From Chloroflexota bacterium (GTDB lineage: Bacteria; Chloroflexota; Limnocylindria; Limnocylindrales; CSP1-4): 6,408 bases of DNA. The position numbers and the translations under genes are program-made. Below are positions 1 through 6,151 of this stretch, piece after piece. Positions within the stretch are counted from its first letter, which is position 1; each line of letters begins with the position of its first letter. The notes under the pieces were generated by a model. The model did not search any database. It was given only the letters and a program-made list of their open reading frames with translations, and was not told where the DNA came from. The stretch covers positions 1 through 6,408 of the forward strand of contig JACCYW010000286.1 in assembly GCA_013696275.1 (NCBI GenBank), given 5' to 3'.

Positions 1-161
1 TGGACATCGATCGCATCCTGGCCTGCTTCGAGCCGGTCAGGGCGGTGGGGATGGACGGGCAGCCTGGCGGGGAGCCCGGGAGTCGATACGGTGGCCGGCT
101 GGCGCGCGTGCTCCGGGACGCTGGACGCGCCCTCAGCGGCGCACCCGGGGACCGACATTGA
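1..161 (+). CDS. C-terminal fragment of an unidentified protein (5' end outside the window)
   Basis: Reading from base 3, an open frame of 52 codons runs in from the left edge to a TGA at 159-161. Its first 20 codons end in G or C in 19 cases, as expected for a real gene in this GC-rich DNA. The visible peptide begins DIDRILACFEPVRAVGMDG, which looks like an amphipathic end of a soluble protein. It then becomes Gly/Arg-rich and ends GAPGDRH. I do not recognise the family. The gene converges on panC, and the two reading frames overlap by 29 bases. A six-pair GC hairpin starts three bases after the stop, which supports a gene end here. The fragment is short, so it could still be a chance open frame. 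Confidence 0.45.
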   Translation, partial: DIDRILACFEPVRAVGMDGQPGGEPGSRYGGRLARVLRDAGRALSGAPGDRH

Positions 162-1065
162 TGGCGCCCGCGGTCGGGCGGTCTTGACTACGGCCGTATC
201 CCGGCCGAGGCCGCCGGCGCTCCCCGGGGGGCGGCAGAGGCTCGTTGTCGATGAGGCGGGTGGACCCGAACCGTACAGCCAGCGAGAGCAGGGCAGGGAC
301 ATCCACCACGTCCAGCTCGCGTAGGCCGGAGGCGTCGGCAACGCTCACGTAATCCACCTCCGCTAGGGGCTCGGCGGCCAGCTCGGCTGACATGGCCTCC
401 CTGATGGCCGGCCCTGATCGCTCACCGTTCTCCCAAGCCGCGCGCCCGCGGAGCAGCGCCCGTCGCAGTACTGGCGCCGCCGCCCTGTCTGCCGATGACA
501 AGTGCACGTTGCGCGAGGAAAGAGCCAGTCCGTCCGGTTCGCGCACCGTGGGACAGGCGATGACTTCTGTCGGCAGCGCGAGATCGCGCGCCATCCGGCC
601 GATGACCATCACCTGTTGGACATCCTTCTGGCCGAAGTAGGCGCGCTCGGCGCCGACCAGCGCGAAGAGGATGGCGACGACCGTCGCCACGCCGTCGAAG
701 TGGCCTGGTCGCGCCGCGCCCTCGAGCGGCTCCGCCAGGCGCCCCACTGACACCGTCGTATCAAAGCCGACCGGGTAGACCTCCTCGACCGGTGGCAGCC
801 AGACCAGATCGACGCCCTCCTCACCGCAGATGGCCAGGTCGCGGTCCACGTCCCGCGGGTAACGATGGAAGTCGGCGGCGTCCCCGAACTGGCGGGGGTT
901 GACGAAGATGGTCGCCACCGTGGTCGCATCGGCAGCTCGCGCCTGGCGCATCAACGAGCGGTGACCGTCGTGCAGCCAACCCATGGTCGGTACCAGCCCG
1001 ACCGGCCGCGGCAGCTCGGCCAGTGCCCCGCGCAGCTCGGCCCGCGTCCGCAGGATGCTGGTCAG
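133..1065 (-). CDS. panC: Pantothenate synthetase (pantoate--beta-alanine ligase), probable CTG start
   Basis: PanC is cytosolic. It activates pantoate with ATP to pantoyl-adenylate and joins it to beta-alanine, giving pantothenate. Visible motifs, numbered from the proposed start, are VPTMGWLHDGH (25-35, nucleotide binding, HxGH type), FVNPRQF (54-60), LEGAARPGHFDGV (114-126), FGQKDVQQ (144-151, with the catalytic-site Lys and Gln) and LALSSRN (180-186). The core ends in TRLIDN near residue 274, followed by an unusual Pro/Arg-rich tail of 36 residues. The first ATG (984) would delete the first Rossmann strand and the start of the PTMG motif. Upstream of it there is no in-frame ATG, GTG or TTG before a stop near 1156. 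The family's normal N-terminus instead begins at CTG 1065-1063, which overlaps the panB stop as CTGA. The protein would have 310 residues; the family usually has about 280. Function is near certain; the start codon is inferred. Confidence 0.94.
   Translation of the reverse strand: MTSILRTRAELRGALAELPRPVGLVPTMGWLHDGHRSLMRQARAADATTVATIFVNPRQFGDAADFHRYPRDVDRDLAICGEEGVDLVWLPPVEEVYPVGFDTTVSVGRLAEPLEGAARPGHFDGVATVVAILFALVGAERAYFGQKDVQQVMVIGRMARDLALPTEVIACPTVREPDGLALSSRNVHLSSADRAAAPVLRRALLRGRAAWENGERSGPAIREAMSAELAAEPLAEVDYVSVADASGLRELDVVDVPALLSLAVRFGSTRLIDNEPLPPPGERRRPRPGYGRSQDRPTAGAINVGPRVRR
165..180 (+). terminator. Possible terminator hairpin after the partial plus-strand gene
   Basis: CGCCCG at 165-170 pairs perfectly with CGGGCG at 175-180 around a four-base loop (CGGT). 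The hairpin starts three bases after the TGA at 159-161. The following bases, GTCTT, are only weakly T-rich, so this is a poor intrinsic terminator by the classical rule. The hairpin lies inside the antisense C-terminal tail of panC, so it may instead be a by-product of GC-rich coding sequence. Confidence 0.3.
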
Positions 1066-1973
1066 AGGTCCCGATCCAGGGGGATGACGCTGGTGACGCC
1101 CACGCTGGTCGGTCGATCGTTCGCACCTGTGCCAAGGACCTCGGCGAGCACGTCGTCAGCCATCCGGACCGTCTGCTCCGGTCCCGGGAATGTGCCCGCC
1201 GAGACGTCCCGGGAGTATGCCCGCACCGCGTCGCCGATGGCGGCCCTGAGGTCGACATATGGCTTGGCGTGCTTGGGATGCCATTCTTCCAGGCCAAGCA
1301 GATCGGTGATCACCTGCACCTGGCCCGAGCAGCCGGGACCGGCGCCGATGCCGATGGTCGGGATGGCCAGGCGCTCGGTGATGGCCCGCGCAAGTTGCTC
1401 CGGTACCAGCTCCAGCACGACCGCGAAGCAGCCGGCGTCCTGGACCGCCAGTGCATCGCCCAGCAGCGCGCGAGCCTGTTCGCGGGTCTTGCCCTGCACC
1501 TTGACCTTGCCTGCCCGGTTGGCCGACTGGGGTGTCCAACCGATGTGGCCCATGACCGGGATGCCCGCCTTGACCAGTGCCTCGATGGTGCGTGCGGTGC
1601 GCAGCCCACCCTCCACCTTGACCGCCTGAGCGCCGGCTTCGGCCAGGAATCGACCGCCGTTGGTCACCCCCTTCTCCGGCGTCGCATATGAGAGGAAGGG
1701 CATGTCACCGACGACGAGGGCGCGCTTGGCTCCTCGCGTCACGGCCGCTGTGTGGTGCAGCATGTCGGTCATCGACACGGCCATCTCATCGTCATAGCCC
1801 AGCATCGCCCCACCCACGGAGTCGCCCACCAGCAAAATGGGTATGCCCGCTTCGTCCAGGATGCGCGCGGTCGGGTAGTCATACGCCGTCAGCATCGGGA
1901 TCGGTACACCGTCGTCGTACATTCGCGCTATGTCGGCGACGCTCAGGCGGCGCGTCTCGGTCTGGGCACTCAT
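1062..1973 (-). CDS. panB: 3-methyl-2-oxobutanoate hydroxymethyltransferase (ketopantoate synthase)
   Basis: PanB transfers a hydroxymethyl group from 5,10-methylene-tetrahydrofolate to 2-oxoisovalerate, making ketopantoate, the first committed step to pantothenate. It is a cytosolic Mg-dependent TIM-barrel enzyme. Metal ligands are visible as Asp51 in LLVGDSVGG and Asp90 in VVGDMPF, with Glu121 in VKVEGG. The catalytic Glu188 lies in LELVPE. Other signatures are MGHIGWTPQS (141-150), KVQGKT (158-163), GIGAGPGCSGQV (208-219) and the C-terminal TFPGPEQT. At 303 residues it is somewhat longer than the usual 260-280, mainly through an extra C-terminal stretch after residue 280. The open frame extends upstream inside coaBC, but ATG 1973 gives the family's normal N-terminus and overlaps the coaBC stop as ATGA. 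The stop overlaps the proposed panC start in the same way. Confidence 0.97.
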   Translation of the reverse strand: MSAQTETRRLSVADIARMYDDGVPIPMLTAYDYPTARILDEAGIPILLVGDSVGGAMLGYDDEMAVSMTDMLHHTAAVTRGAKRALVVGDMPFLSYATPEKGVTNGGRFLAEAGAQAVKVEGGLRTARTIEALVKAGIPVMGHIGWTPQSANRAGKVKVQGKTREQARALLGDALAVQDAGCFAVVLELVPEQLARAITERLAIPTIGIGAGPGCSGQVQVITDLLGLEEWHPKHAKPYVDLRAAIGDAVRAYSRDVSAGTFPGPEQTVRMADDVLAEVLGTGANDRPTSVGVTSVIPLDRDL

Positions 1974-3301
1974 CGGGTGACCCCCGGGTGGGTGGCGATC
2001 TCCTCCGGTCGCCGGTCGGTCGATGATGCGCCGTTCTCCGCGGCGATGGTCCTGATGCGATCGATGAGCCGCTCCGCCACCTGACGCTTGGTCATCAGAG
2101 GCCACGCTTCGGGATGGCGGCCGGGCACGATGATGGTGACGCGATCCGTGTCTGCGCTGAAGCCCGAGCCGGTCTCGCTGACGTCATTGGCGACCAGCAT
2201 GTCGACCCCCTTGCGCACCGCCTTGTGGCTGGCTCGGACCAGGCTTCCCGTCTCGGCCGCGAACCCGACGATGACGATCCTCTGATGCGCCGCGCGAGCC
2301 TCCGCGACGGCAGCGGCGAGGATGTCGTCGGTCGGCTCCAGCTCCAGCGTCAAACCGCCAGCTCGGGCCAGCTTGGTGTCCGACGCGATGCGGGGACGGA
2401 AGTCGGCCACGGCGGCGGCCATCACCAACGCGTCGGCGGTGGGCAAGGTGCTCATGACTGCGTCCGCCATCTCGGCCGCTGTTGGGGCGTGGACGAGGCT
2501 GGCGGTCTCGGGTAGCGGCACGCTGGTCGTTCCGTGGATGAGGGTGACGCGAGCACCGCGCGCCAGGGCCGACTCGGCGACAGCGACACCCATCTTGCCG
2601 CTGGAGCGATTGCCGATGAAGCGTACGGGGTCGATAGGCTCGGCCGTTCCGCCAGCCGTGATCAGCAGGTGCCAGCCGTCCAGGTCGCGGTCGGCCACTA
2701 CGACAGGTACCGGCGGCCGCTGGGCCGGATCAGGAGCGCGGACAGCGGCGTCCTGGACGGCCGACCGGATGGCTGCCAGGATGCGGCCCGGTTCGGCTAG
2801 CCGACCCTGCCCGCTCTGACCTGATGCCAGCAGCCCGATCTCCGGCTCCACGATCGAGTAGCCGAAGCCGCGCAGCCGCTCCACGTTCGCGCGTGTCGCG
2901 GGATGGGTGTACATCTCGCCGTCCATAGCCGGCGCGACGATGACCGGTGCCGCCGAGGCGAGGCAGGTAGCCGTCACGACGTCATCGGCCAGGCCGTTCG
3001 CCATCGCTCCCAGCCAGCGCGCGGTGGCCGGCGCCACGACGATCGCATCAGCCGCGTCGGCGGCCACGATGTGGCTGATGCGCCGATCCGCCAGGAGCTC
3101 CAACGGGTCGAGCATGACCGGCCGCCGGCTGAGCGTCTCCATGGTCAGTGGCCCGATGAAGTGCGCTGCCGTGGGTGTCATCAGGACCTGCACATCGGCG
3201 CCCTCGGTGGTCAAGCCGCGGACGATCTCAGCGGCTTTATAGGCGGCGATCGAGCCGGTCACGCCGAGCACGATGAAGCGTCCCGCCAATGGTCCTCTCA
3301 C
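1970..3301 (-). CDS. coaBC: Bifunctional phosphopantothenoylcysteine decarboxylase / phosphopantothenate--cysteine ligase
   Basis: This fused enzyme couples cysteine to 4'-phosphopantothenate (CoaB, C-terminal half) and decarboxylates the product to 4'-phosphopantetheine (CoaC, N-terminal flavoprotein half). The CoaC part shows GVTGSIAAYK (13-22), the catalytic His77 in ISHI, PATARWLGAMANGLADD (91-107), PAMDGEMY (124-131) and LASGQSGQGRLAEP (158-171). The CoaB part shows LLITAGGTAEPIDPVRFIGN (212-231), RSSGKMG (232-238), AAAVADFRP (295-303), Lys310 and GFAAET (346-351). Two CoaC positions differ from the E. coli enzyme: the Asn of PAMN is Asp127, and the Cys of the LACG loop is Ser160. From memory, this D/S pairing occurs in other bacterial CoaBC proteins. 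Length is 443 residues; E. coli has 406. The start is GTG 3301, with GGAG at 3313-3310 eight bases upstream and overlapping the coaX stop as GTGA. The ATGA overlap leads into panB. Confidence 0.97.
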   Translation of the reverse strand: MRGPLAGRFIVLGVTGSIAAYKAAEIVRGLTTEGADVQVLMTPTAAHFIGPLTMETLSRRPVMLDPLELLADRRISHIVAADAADAIVVAPATARWLGAMANGLADDVVTATCLASAAPVIVAPAMDGEMYTHPATRANVERLRGFGYSIVEPEIGLLASGQSGQGRLAEPGRILAAIRSAVQDAAVRAPDPAQRPPVPVVVADRDLDGWHLLITAGGTAEPIDPVRFIGNRSSGKMGVAVAESALARGARVTLIHGTTSVPLPETASLVHAPTAAEMADAVMSTLPTADALVMAAAVADFRPRIASDTKLARAGGLTLELEPTDDILAAAVAEARAAHQRIVIVGFAAETGSLVRASHKAVRKGVDMLVANDVSETGSGFSADTDRVTIIVPGRHPEAWPLMTKRQVAERLIDRIRTIAAENGASSTDRRPEEIATHPGVTR

Positions 3302-4104
3302 ACCACCGACTCCGCCACGTGCGCACCGAGCACATGCGCATGGAGCAAGCAGAGCCCCCTGAACGTCAGATCAGGATCGATGACATCGACCGCCCGCAGC
3401 AGGTGCGCCCATGGCGCCGCCGCGTAACCGCCGGTGACCACGACCTTGACGGGCTCTCCCTCCCGGGCCAGCTCGTTCGCCATCGACTCGACGAGCTCGC
3501 GCACGACACCTACATGGCCGATGATGGCTCCCGCCTGCATGGCCGACTCGGTGTCCGTGCCGATGGGACTGGTCGGGATCACGGCCAGGCCAGGCCGGGG
3601 CAGAAGGGCCGTGCCGGAGGCCAGGGCCGCCACTCCCAACCCGACGCCGGCGCATATCGCGCCTCCCACGAAAGCGCCATCGCCGGCGACGGCATCGATG
3701 GTGGTAGCGGTCCCCAGGTCGACCACGATGACCGGCGCCGGATACAGGTGCGCTGCCGCGAACGCGTCAAGGAGTCGATCAGCTCCGACCCGGTGACGAT
3801 CCGGGCCCCGCACGGCGATGGGGATGCTCCCCGCGGTGGCCTGGATGAGCGGCCGATCCATGCGTCTGGCCAGGTCCTCGAATGCCGCGGTCCAGGCGGG
3901 TACGACGCTGACCATGACCAGTGCCTCCAGGTCCGGCGTCGGGCCGCCGAGGTCGGTGGTGCCGAGGGCATCGACCAGCAGCCCCTCGGCGTCGTAGGCG
4001 GCGACCGACGGACCGCTTGGCCACCGTCTGCTCGATACCGTCTGGCCGTCGCGCATGAGCGCCAGCTTGACGTCCGTATTGCCGGCATCGATGGCTACGA
4101 GCAT
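3298..4104 (-). CDS. coaX: Type III pantothenate kinase
   Basis: CoaX phosphorylates pantothenate to 4'-phosphopantothenate, the first step from pantothenate to CoA. The type III family belongs to the ASKHA fold, needs a monovalent cation and is generally not feedback-inhibited by CoA. Visible are the phosphate-binding IDAGNTDVKLAL (5-16), GADRLLDAFAA (107-117) with the likely catalytic Asp109, VVDLGTATTIDAV (127-139), DGAFVGGAI (142-150), GTDTESAMQAG (182-192) and VVVTGGYA (221-228). The length of 268 residues is typical. The frame is open for 32 more codons upstream, but ATG 4104 matches the family N-terminus (MLVAIDAGNT). Only a weak ribosome site precedes it, and a TATCAT box six bases upstream suggests a leaderless transcript. 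It is the first gene of the operon. Confidence 0.96.
   Translation of the reverse strand: MLVAIDAGNTDVKLALMRDGQTVSSRRWPSGPSVAAYDAEGLLVDALGTTDLGGPTPDLEALVMVSVVPAWTAAFEDLARRMDRPLIQATAGSIPIAVRGPDRHRVGADRLLDAFAAAHLYPAPVIVVDLGTATTIDAVAGDGAFVGGAICAGVGLGVAALASGTALLPRPGLAVIPTSPIGTDTESAMQAGAIIGHVGVVRELVESMANELAREGEPVKVVVTGGYAAAPWAHLLRAVDVIDPDLTFRGLCLLHAHVLGAHVAESVV
3310..3313 (-). promoter_or_regulatory. Ribosome binding site of coaBC
   Basis: GGAG on the minus strand lies inside the last codons of coaX, eight bases before GTG 3301. It supports this non-ATG start and the coupling of coaBC to coaX translation. Confidence 0.5.
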
Positions 4105-4138
4105 GACCCGATGATACGGTCCGCCGGCGCACGGGCGG

Positions 4139-4151
4139 CCGCTCGGAGCGG
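4139..4151. promoter_or_regulatory. Perfect 13-bp dyad, candidate operator
   Basis: CCGCTC at 4139-4144 and GAGCGG at 4146-4151 are exact reverse complements around a single central G. The site lies about 35-47 bases upstream of the proposed coaX transcript start and before the plus-strand -10 candidate, a place where a regulator could affect both promoters. No regulator gene is visible in the window, and GC-rich DNA yields such dyads by chance. Confidence 0.3.
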
Positions 4152-4205
4152 TGTCCGCTGCGGTAAGATCGGGTGGCCATTCCCCAGCATGGTGAGACAC
4201 GAAGC

Positions 4206-4210
4206 GGAGG
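4206..4210 (+). promoter_or_regulatory. Ribosome binding site selecting the GTG start at 4215
   Basis: GGAGG at 4206-4210, extended to GGAGGGAG, lies four bases before GTG 4215. The alternative upstream GTG at 4173 and the internal ATG at 4278 lack such a site, so this decides the start. Confidence 0.55.
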
Positions 4211-4214
4211 GAGC

Positions 4215-4673
4215 GTGCCAGCAGGATCGGCCGCCAAGTTCTTCGTCAATAGCGGACTCGTCTCCAGCGCCACGGACATGGATCATCTCCTGCGGCCGCT
4301 CCTGCGCCAGACGGTGACGTACCGCTACCTTCGCTCAGGGGCCATCGTGAGCCGTGGCACCGGCTGGGTCGAGCGCATCGTCGCCGACCGACCCGACGCA
4401 TCGACCTACTTCACCCCACTATCGATCTGCCTGAATGTCGATTCCTTCGAGCATCTCGAGTTCGAGACGAGGGACGATCAGCTCATCACATACACCCTGG
4501 TACAGGGCGACGAACGGGTCATCCTCGAGTTCGCGCCGATGACCCGGGCCGGTGACGGTCACGAGCAGCAGGCGTTCCAGTTCGGGCCCAGCAACGACTA
4601 CATCCAGTTGGAACTCTCGGCACTGGGCATGGATGCTGAGCCGGCGGCGGGGGAGGGCAGCCCAGCGAGCTGA
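4215..4673 (+). CDS. Hypothetical protein, 152 residues, unrecognised
   Basis: I do not recognise this protein. It starts at GTG 4215 behind a good GGAGG site and ends at TGA 4671-4673. It is soluble and acidic, with no signal peptide or membrane segment. Residues 22-40 (MDHLLRPLLRQTVTYRYLR) look helical then strand-like. The middle (43-110) alternates short hydrophobic and charged stretches, such as GTGWVERIV, FEHLEFETR, LITYTLVQGD and RVILEFAP, as in a small beta barrel or beta sandwich. The C-terminus after LELSALGMD is a disordered Ala/Gly/Pro tail. Base composition matches its neighbours. It lies 41 bases upstream of the permease on the same strand, so the two are probably co-transcribed. 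A regulatory or accessory role for the transporter is possible but not shown. Confidence 0.8.
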   Translation: MPAGSAAKFFVNSGLVSSATDMDHLLRPLLRQTVTYRYLRSGAIVSRGTGWVERIVADRPDASTYFTPLSICLNVDSFEHLEFETRDDQLITYTLVQGDERVILEFAPMTRAGDGHEQQAFQFGPSNDYIQLELSALGMDAEPAAGEGSPAS

Positions 4674-4697
4674 GCGAGCGGGGGTGGGAGTCAGACT

Positions 4698-4705
4698 GGA
4701 GGAGG
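4698..4705 (+). promoter_or_regulatory. Ribosome binding site of the permease
   Basis: GGAGGAGG at 4698-4705 is followed by nine bases and ATG 4715. This favours the ATG over the in-frame TTG at 4706, which directly abuts the site and leaves no spacer. The remaining intergenic bases (4674-4697) show no terminator. Confidence 0.6.
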
Positions 4706-4714
4706 TTGAGGGAG

Positions 4715-6046
4715 ATGGAGAGTATCGCTTCCTATTTCCGATTCGCTGAGCGGGGCACGGACCTGGCGACGGAAGTCAAGGCGGGCGTGGCCACGTTCAT
4801 GGTCATGGTCTACATCGTGGCCGTGAACCCGCTCATCTTGAATGCCGCCGGCATCGACCTGGCTGCAGCCGCCGCGGCCACGGCGCTGGTGGCGGGCGTC
4901 ATGTCCATCGCGATGGGCGTCTTTGCCAACGCACCGATCGCCCTCGCCGCCGGGCTGGGCATCAACGGTATCGTCGCCTTCGGCCTGGTACTCGGGGCGG
5001 GCCTCACGCCCGCCGGCGCGATGGGCGTGATCGTGATCGAAGGCATCGCCGTCACGCTGTTGGTCCTGGTGGGTCTGCGGGAGGCGGTCATGGATGCCGT
5101 GCCGTTGTCGCTCAAACGCGCCATCGGTGTGGGCATCGGGCTGTTCATCCTGTTCATCGGGTTCGTGGATGCCGGTCTGATCCGTCAGCCGGTAGGCGAC
5201 GGCCCGGTGCCCGTGGAGTTCGTCTTTCCCAACACGCCCGCCGCCTGGGTGACGCTGCTCGGACTGCTCATCACGATCATCCTCTACGTGAGGCGCGTCC
5301 CGGCGGCCTTGGTGCTGAGCATCGTCATCACCTCGATCATCGCGCTGGTGGTGGGCGTCTCAGCCATCCCGACCAACTTCTCGGTCGTCCCGGACTTCTC
5401 GACCCTGGGCGCTTTCGACCTGGGCAACGTTTTCGCCCAGCTCGGTGTGCTGGCGGCCATCCTGACCATCTTCACGGTGATGCTGGCCGACTTCTTCGAC
5501 ACGATGGGGACTGCGACAGCCATCAACGAGCAAGCCGGCCTGACCGATGATCGAGGCCGGGTGCCGAACATCGGGCGCCTCCTCCTGGTCGACGGTGTGG
5601 CAGCTGCGGCGGGCGGGGCGGCCGGCATCAGTTCGAACACCAGCTACATCGAGAGTGCCGCCGGAGTCGCCGAGGGGGGCCGGACCGGCTTCACGGCCGT
5701 CGTCGTCGGGTTGCTCTTCCTGGTCATGATCTTGCTTTCGCCACTCGTCGCGCTGGTTCCTTTCGCCGCCACTTCCCCGGTATTGATCCTCATCGGGTTC
5801 CTGATGACGACGCTCATCAAGGACATCGACTTCTCGGACATAGAAGAAGGGCTGCCGGCGCTCCTGGGACTCATCCTCATGCCGCTCACGTTCAGCATCA
5901 CAGTCGGTATCGGGGCTGCGTTCGTCAGCTACGTGGTCATCAAGGTGATCAAGGGCAAGATCTCTCAGATCCATCCGCTGCTCTGGCTTGTCGCAGCGGC
6001 GTTCGCCGTCTATTTCGCACAGGCATTCATCAGCAACTACATCTGA
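4715..6046 (+). CDS. NCS2-family purine permease (AzgA-like; adenine/guanine/hypoxanthine uptake)
   Basis: This is an inner-membrane proton-coupled nucleobase transporter of the AzgA-type branch of the NCS2 family, whose known members carry adenine, guanine or hypoxanthine. The N-terminus MESIASYFRFAERGTDLATE and the following VATFMVMVYIVAVNPLIL (25-42) fit the branch signature. DFFDTMGT (259-266) and NTSYIESAAGVAEGGRTG (308-325) are the conserved substrate-site stretches. Long hydrophobic segments recur throughout, for example near 25-42, 52-70, 76-94, 102-120, 136-152, 177-191, 197-216, 243-258, 325-349, 352-368 and 381-408, with the last near 420-438. This agrees with the 13-14 spans usual for the fold. 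Length is 443 residues, normal for the family. The substrate cannot be fixed from motifs alone; a purine is more likely than uracil or xanthine. No purine-biosynthesis gene or purine riboswitch is seen nearby. Confidence 0.94.
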   Translation: MESIASYFRFAERGTDLATEVKAGVATFMVMVYIVAVNPLILNAAGIDLAAAAAATALVAGVMSIAMGVFANAPIALAAGLGINGIVAFGLVLGAGLTPAGAMGVIVIEGIAVTLLVLVGLREAVMDAVPLSLKRAIGVGIGLFILFIGFVDAGLIRQPVGDGPVPVEFVFPNTPAAWVTLLGLLITIILYVRRVPAALVLSIVITSIIALVVGVSAIPTNFSVVPDFSTLGAFDLGNVFAQLGVLAAILTIFTVMLADFFDTMGTATAINEQAGLTDDRGRVPNIGRLLLVDGVAAAAGGAAGISSNTSYIESAAGVAEGGRTGFTAVVVGLLFLVMILLSPLVALVPFAATSPVLILIGFLMTTLIKDIDFSDIEEGLPALLGLILMPLTFSITVGIGAAFVSYVVIKVIKGKISQIHPLLWLVAAAFAVYFAQAFISNYI

Positions 6047-6079
6047 CGCCTCCTCCTGGGTCGGGCGCGCGGCCAGCGG

Positions 6080-6150
6080 ACGGCTGGGCTGGCCTGGCGA
6101 CTGGGCTGGGCTGGCGGCTGGGCTGGGCGGCTGGACGGCTGGGCGGGGCT
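6080..6150 (+). repeat. Degenerate GGCTG-type G-rich tract
   Basis: The tract is built from irregular GGCTG / GGGCT / CTGGC words. GGG runs lie at 6086-6088, 6103-6105, 6108-6110, 6120-6122, 6125-6127, 6141-6143 and 6145-6148 on the plus strand. Four of these, with loops of 2, 9 and 2 bases, could form a G-quadruplex. The tract leads directly into the 72-bp repeat. Confidence 0.6.
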
Positions 6151-6151
6151 G

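Larger units (their letters stand above)
4105..4214. promoter_or_regulatory. Divergent promoter region between coaX and the plus-strand unit
   Basis: These 110 bases separate two divergent start codons and carry no gene. On the minus strand, TATCAT at 4116-4111 matches the -10 consensus in five of six bases, and six bases later comes the A of the coaX ATG, so a leaderless mRNA is plausible. On the plus strand, TAAGAT at 4164-4169 matches in four of six and could serve the gene at 4215. I find no convincing -35 box for either. A perfect 13-bp dyad lies between them. Confidence 0.45.

Noticed and set aside
865..1691. Overlapping plus-strand open frames antisense to panC and panB
   Set aside because: They lie opposite clear PanC and PanB coding sequence with intact motifs. 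High GC content removes stop codons on the opposite strand, and the peptides have no recognisable features.
4173..4214. Upstream GTG (4173) as start of the hypothetical protein
   Set aside because: No ribosome site precedes it, and it lies only four bases after the proposed -10 box. The GTG at 4215 has GGAGG just upstream.
4669..4692. Diverged copy of the 72-bp repeat between the hypothetical gene and the permease
   Set aside because: Only two eight-base words (GCTGAGCG and TGGGAGTC) are shared, and with a different distance between them (16 versus 29 bases). In G-rich DNA that is weak evidence of common origin.
4706..4714. TTG start for the permease three codons upstream
   Set aside because: The GGAGGAGG site directly abuts the TTG, leaving no spacer, while ATG 4715 has a good nine-base spacing and gives the family's usual N-terminus.
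5360..5974. Long open frame antisense to the permease (204 codons)
   Set aside because: It encodes a very hydrophilic Asp/Glu/Arg-rich peptide, the expected mirror of membrane-protein codons, and lacks family signatures; the sense permease explains the openness.
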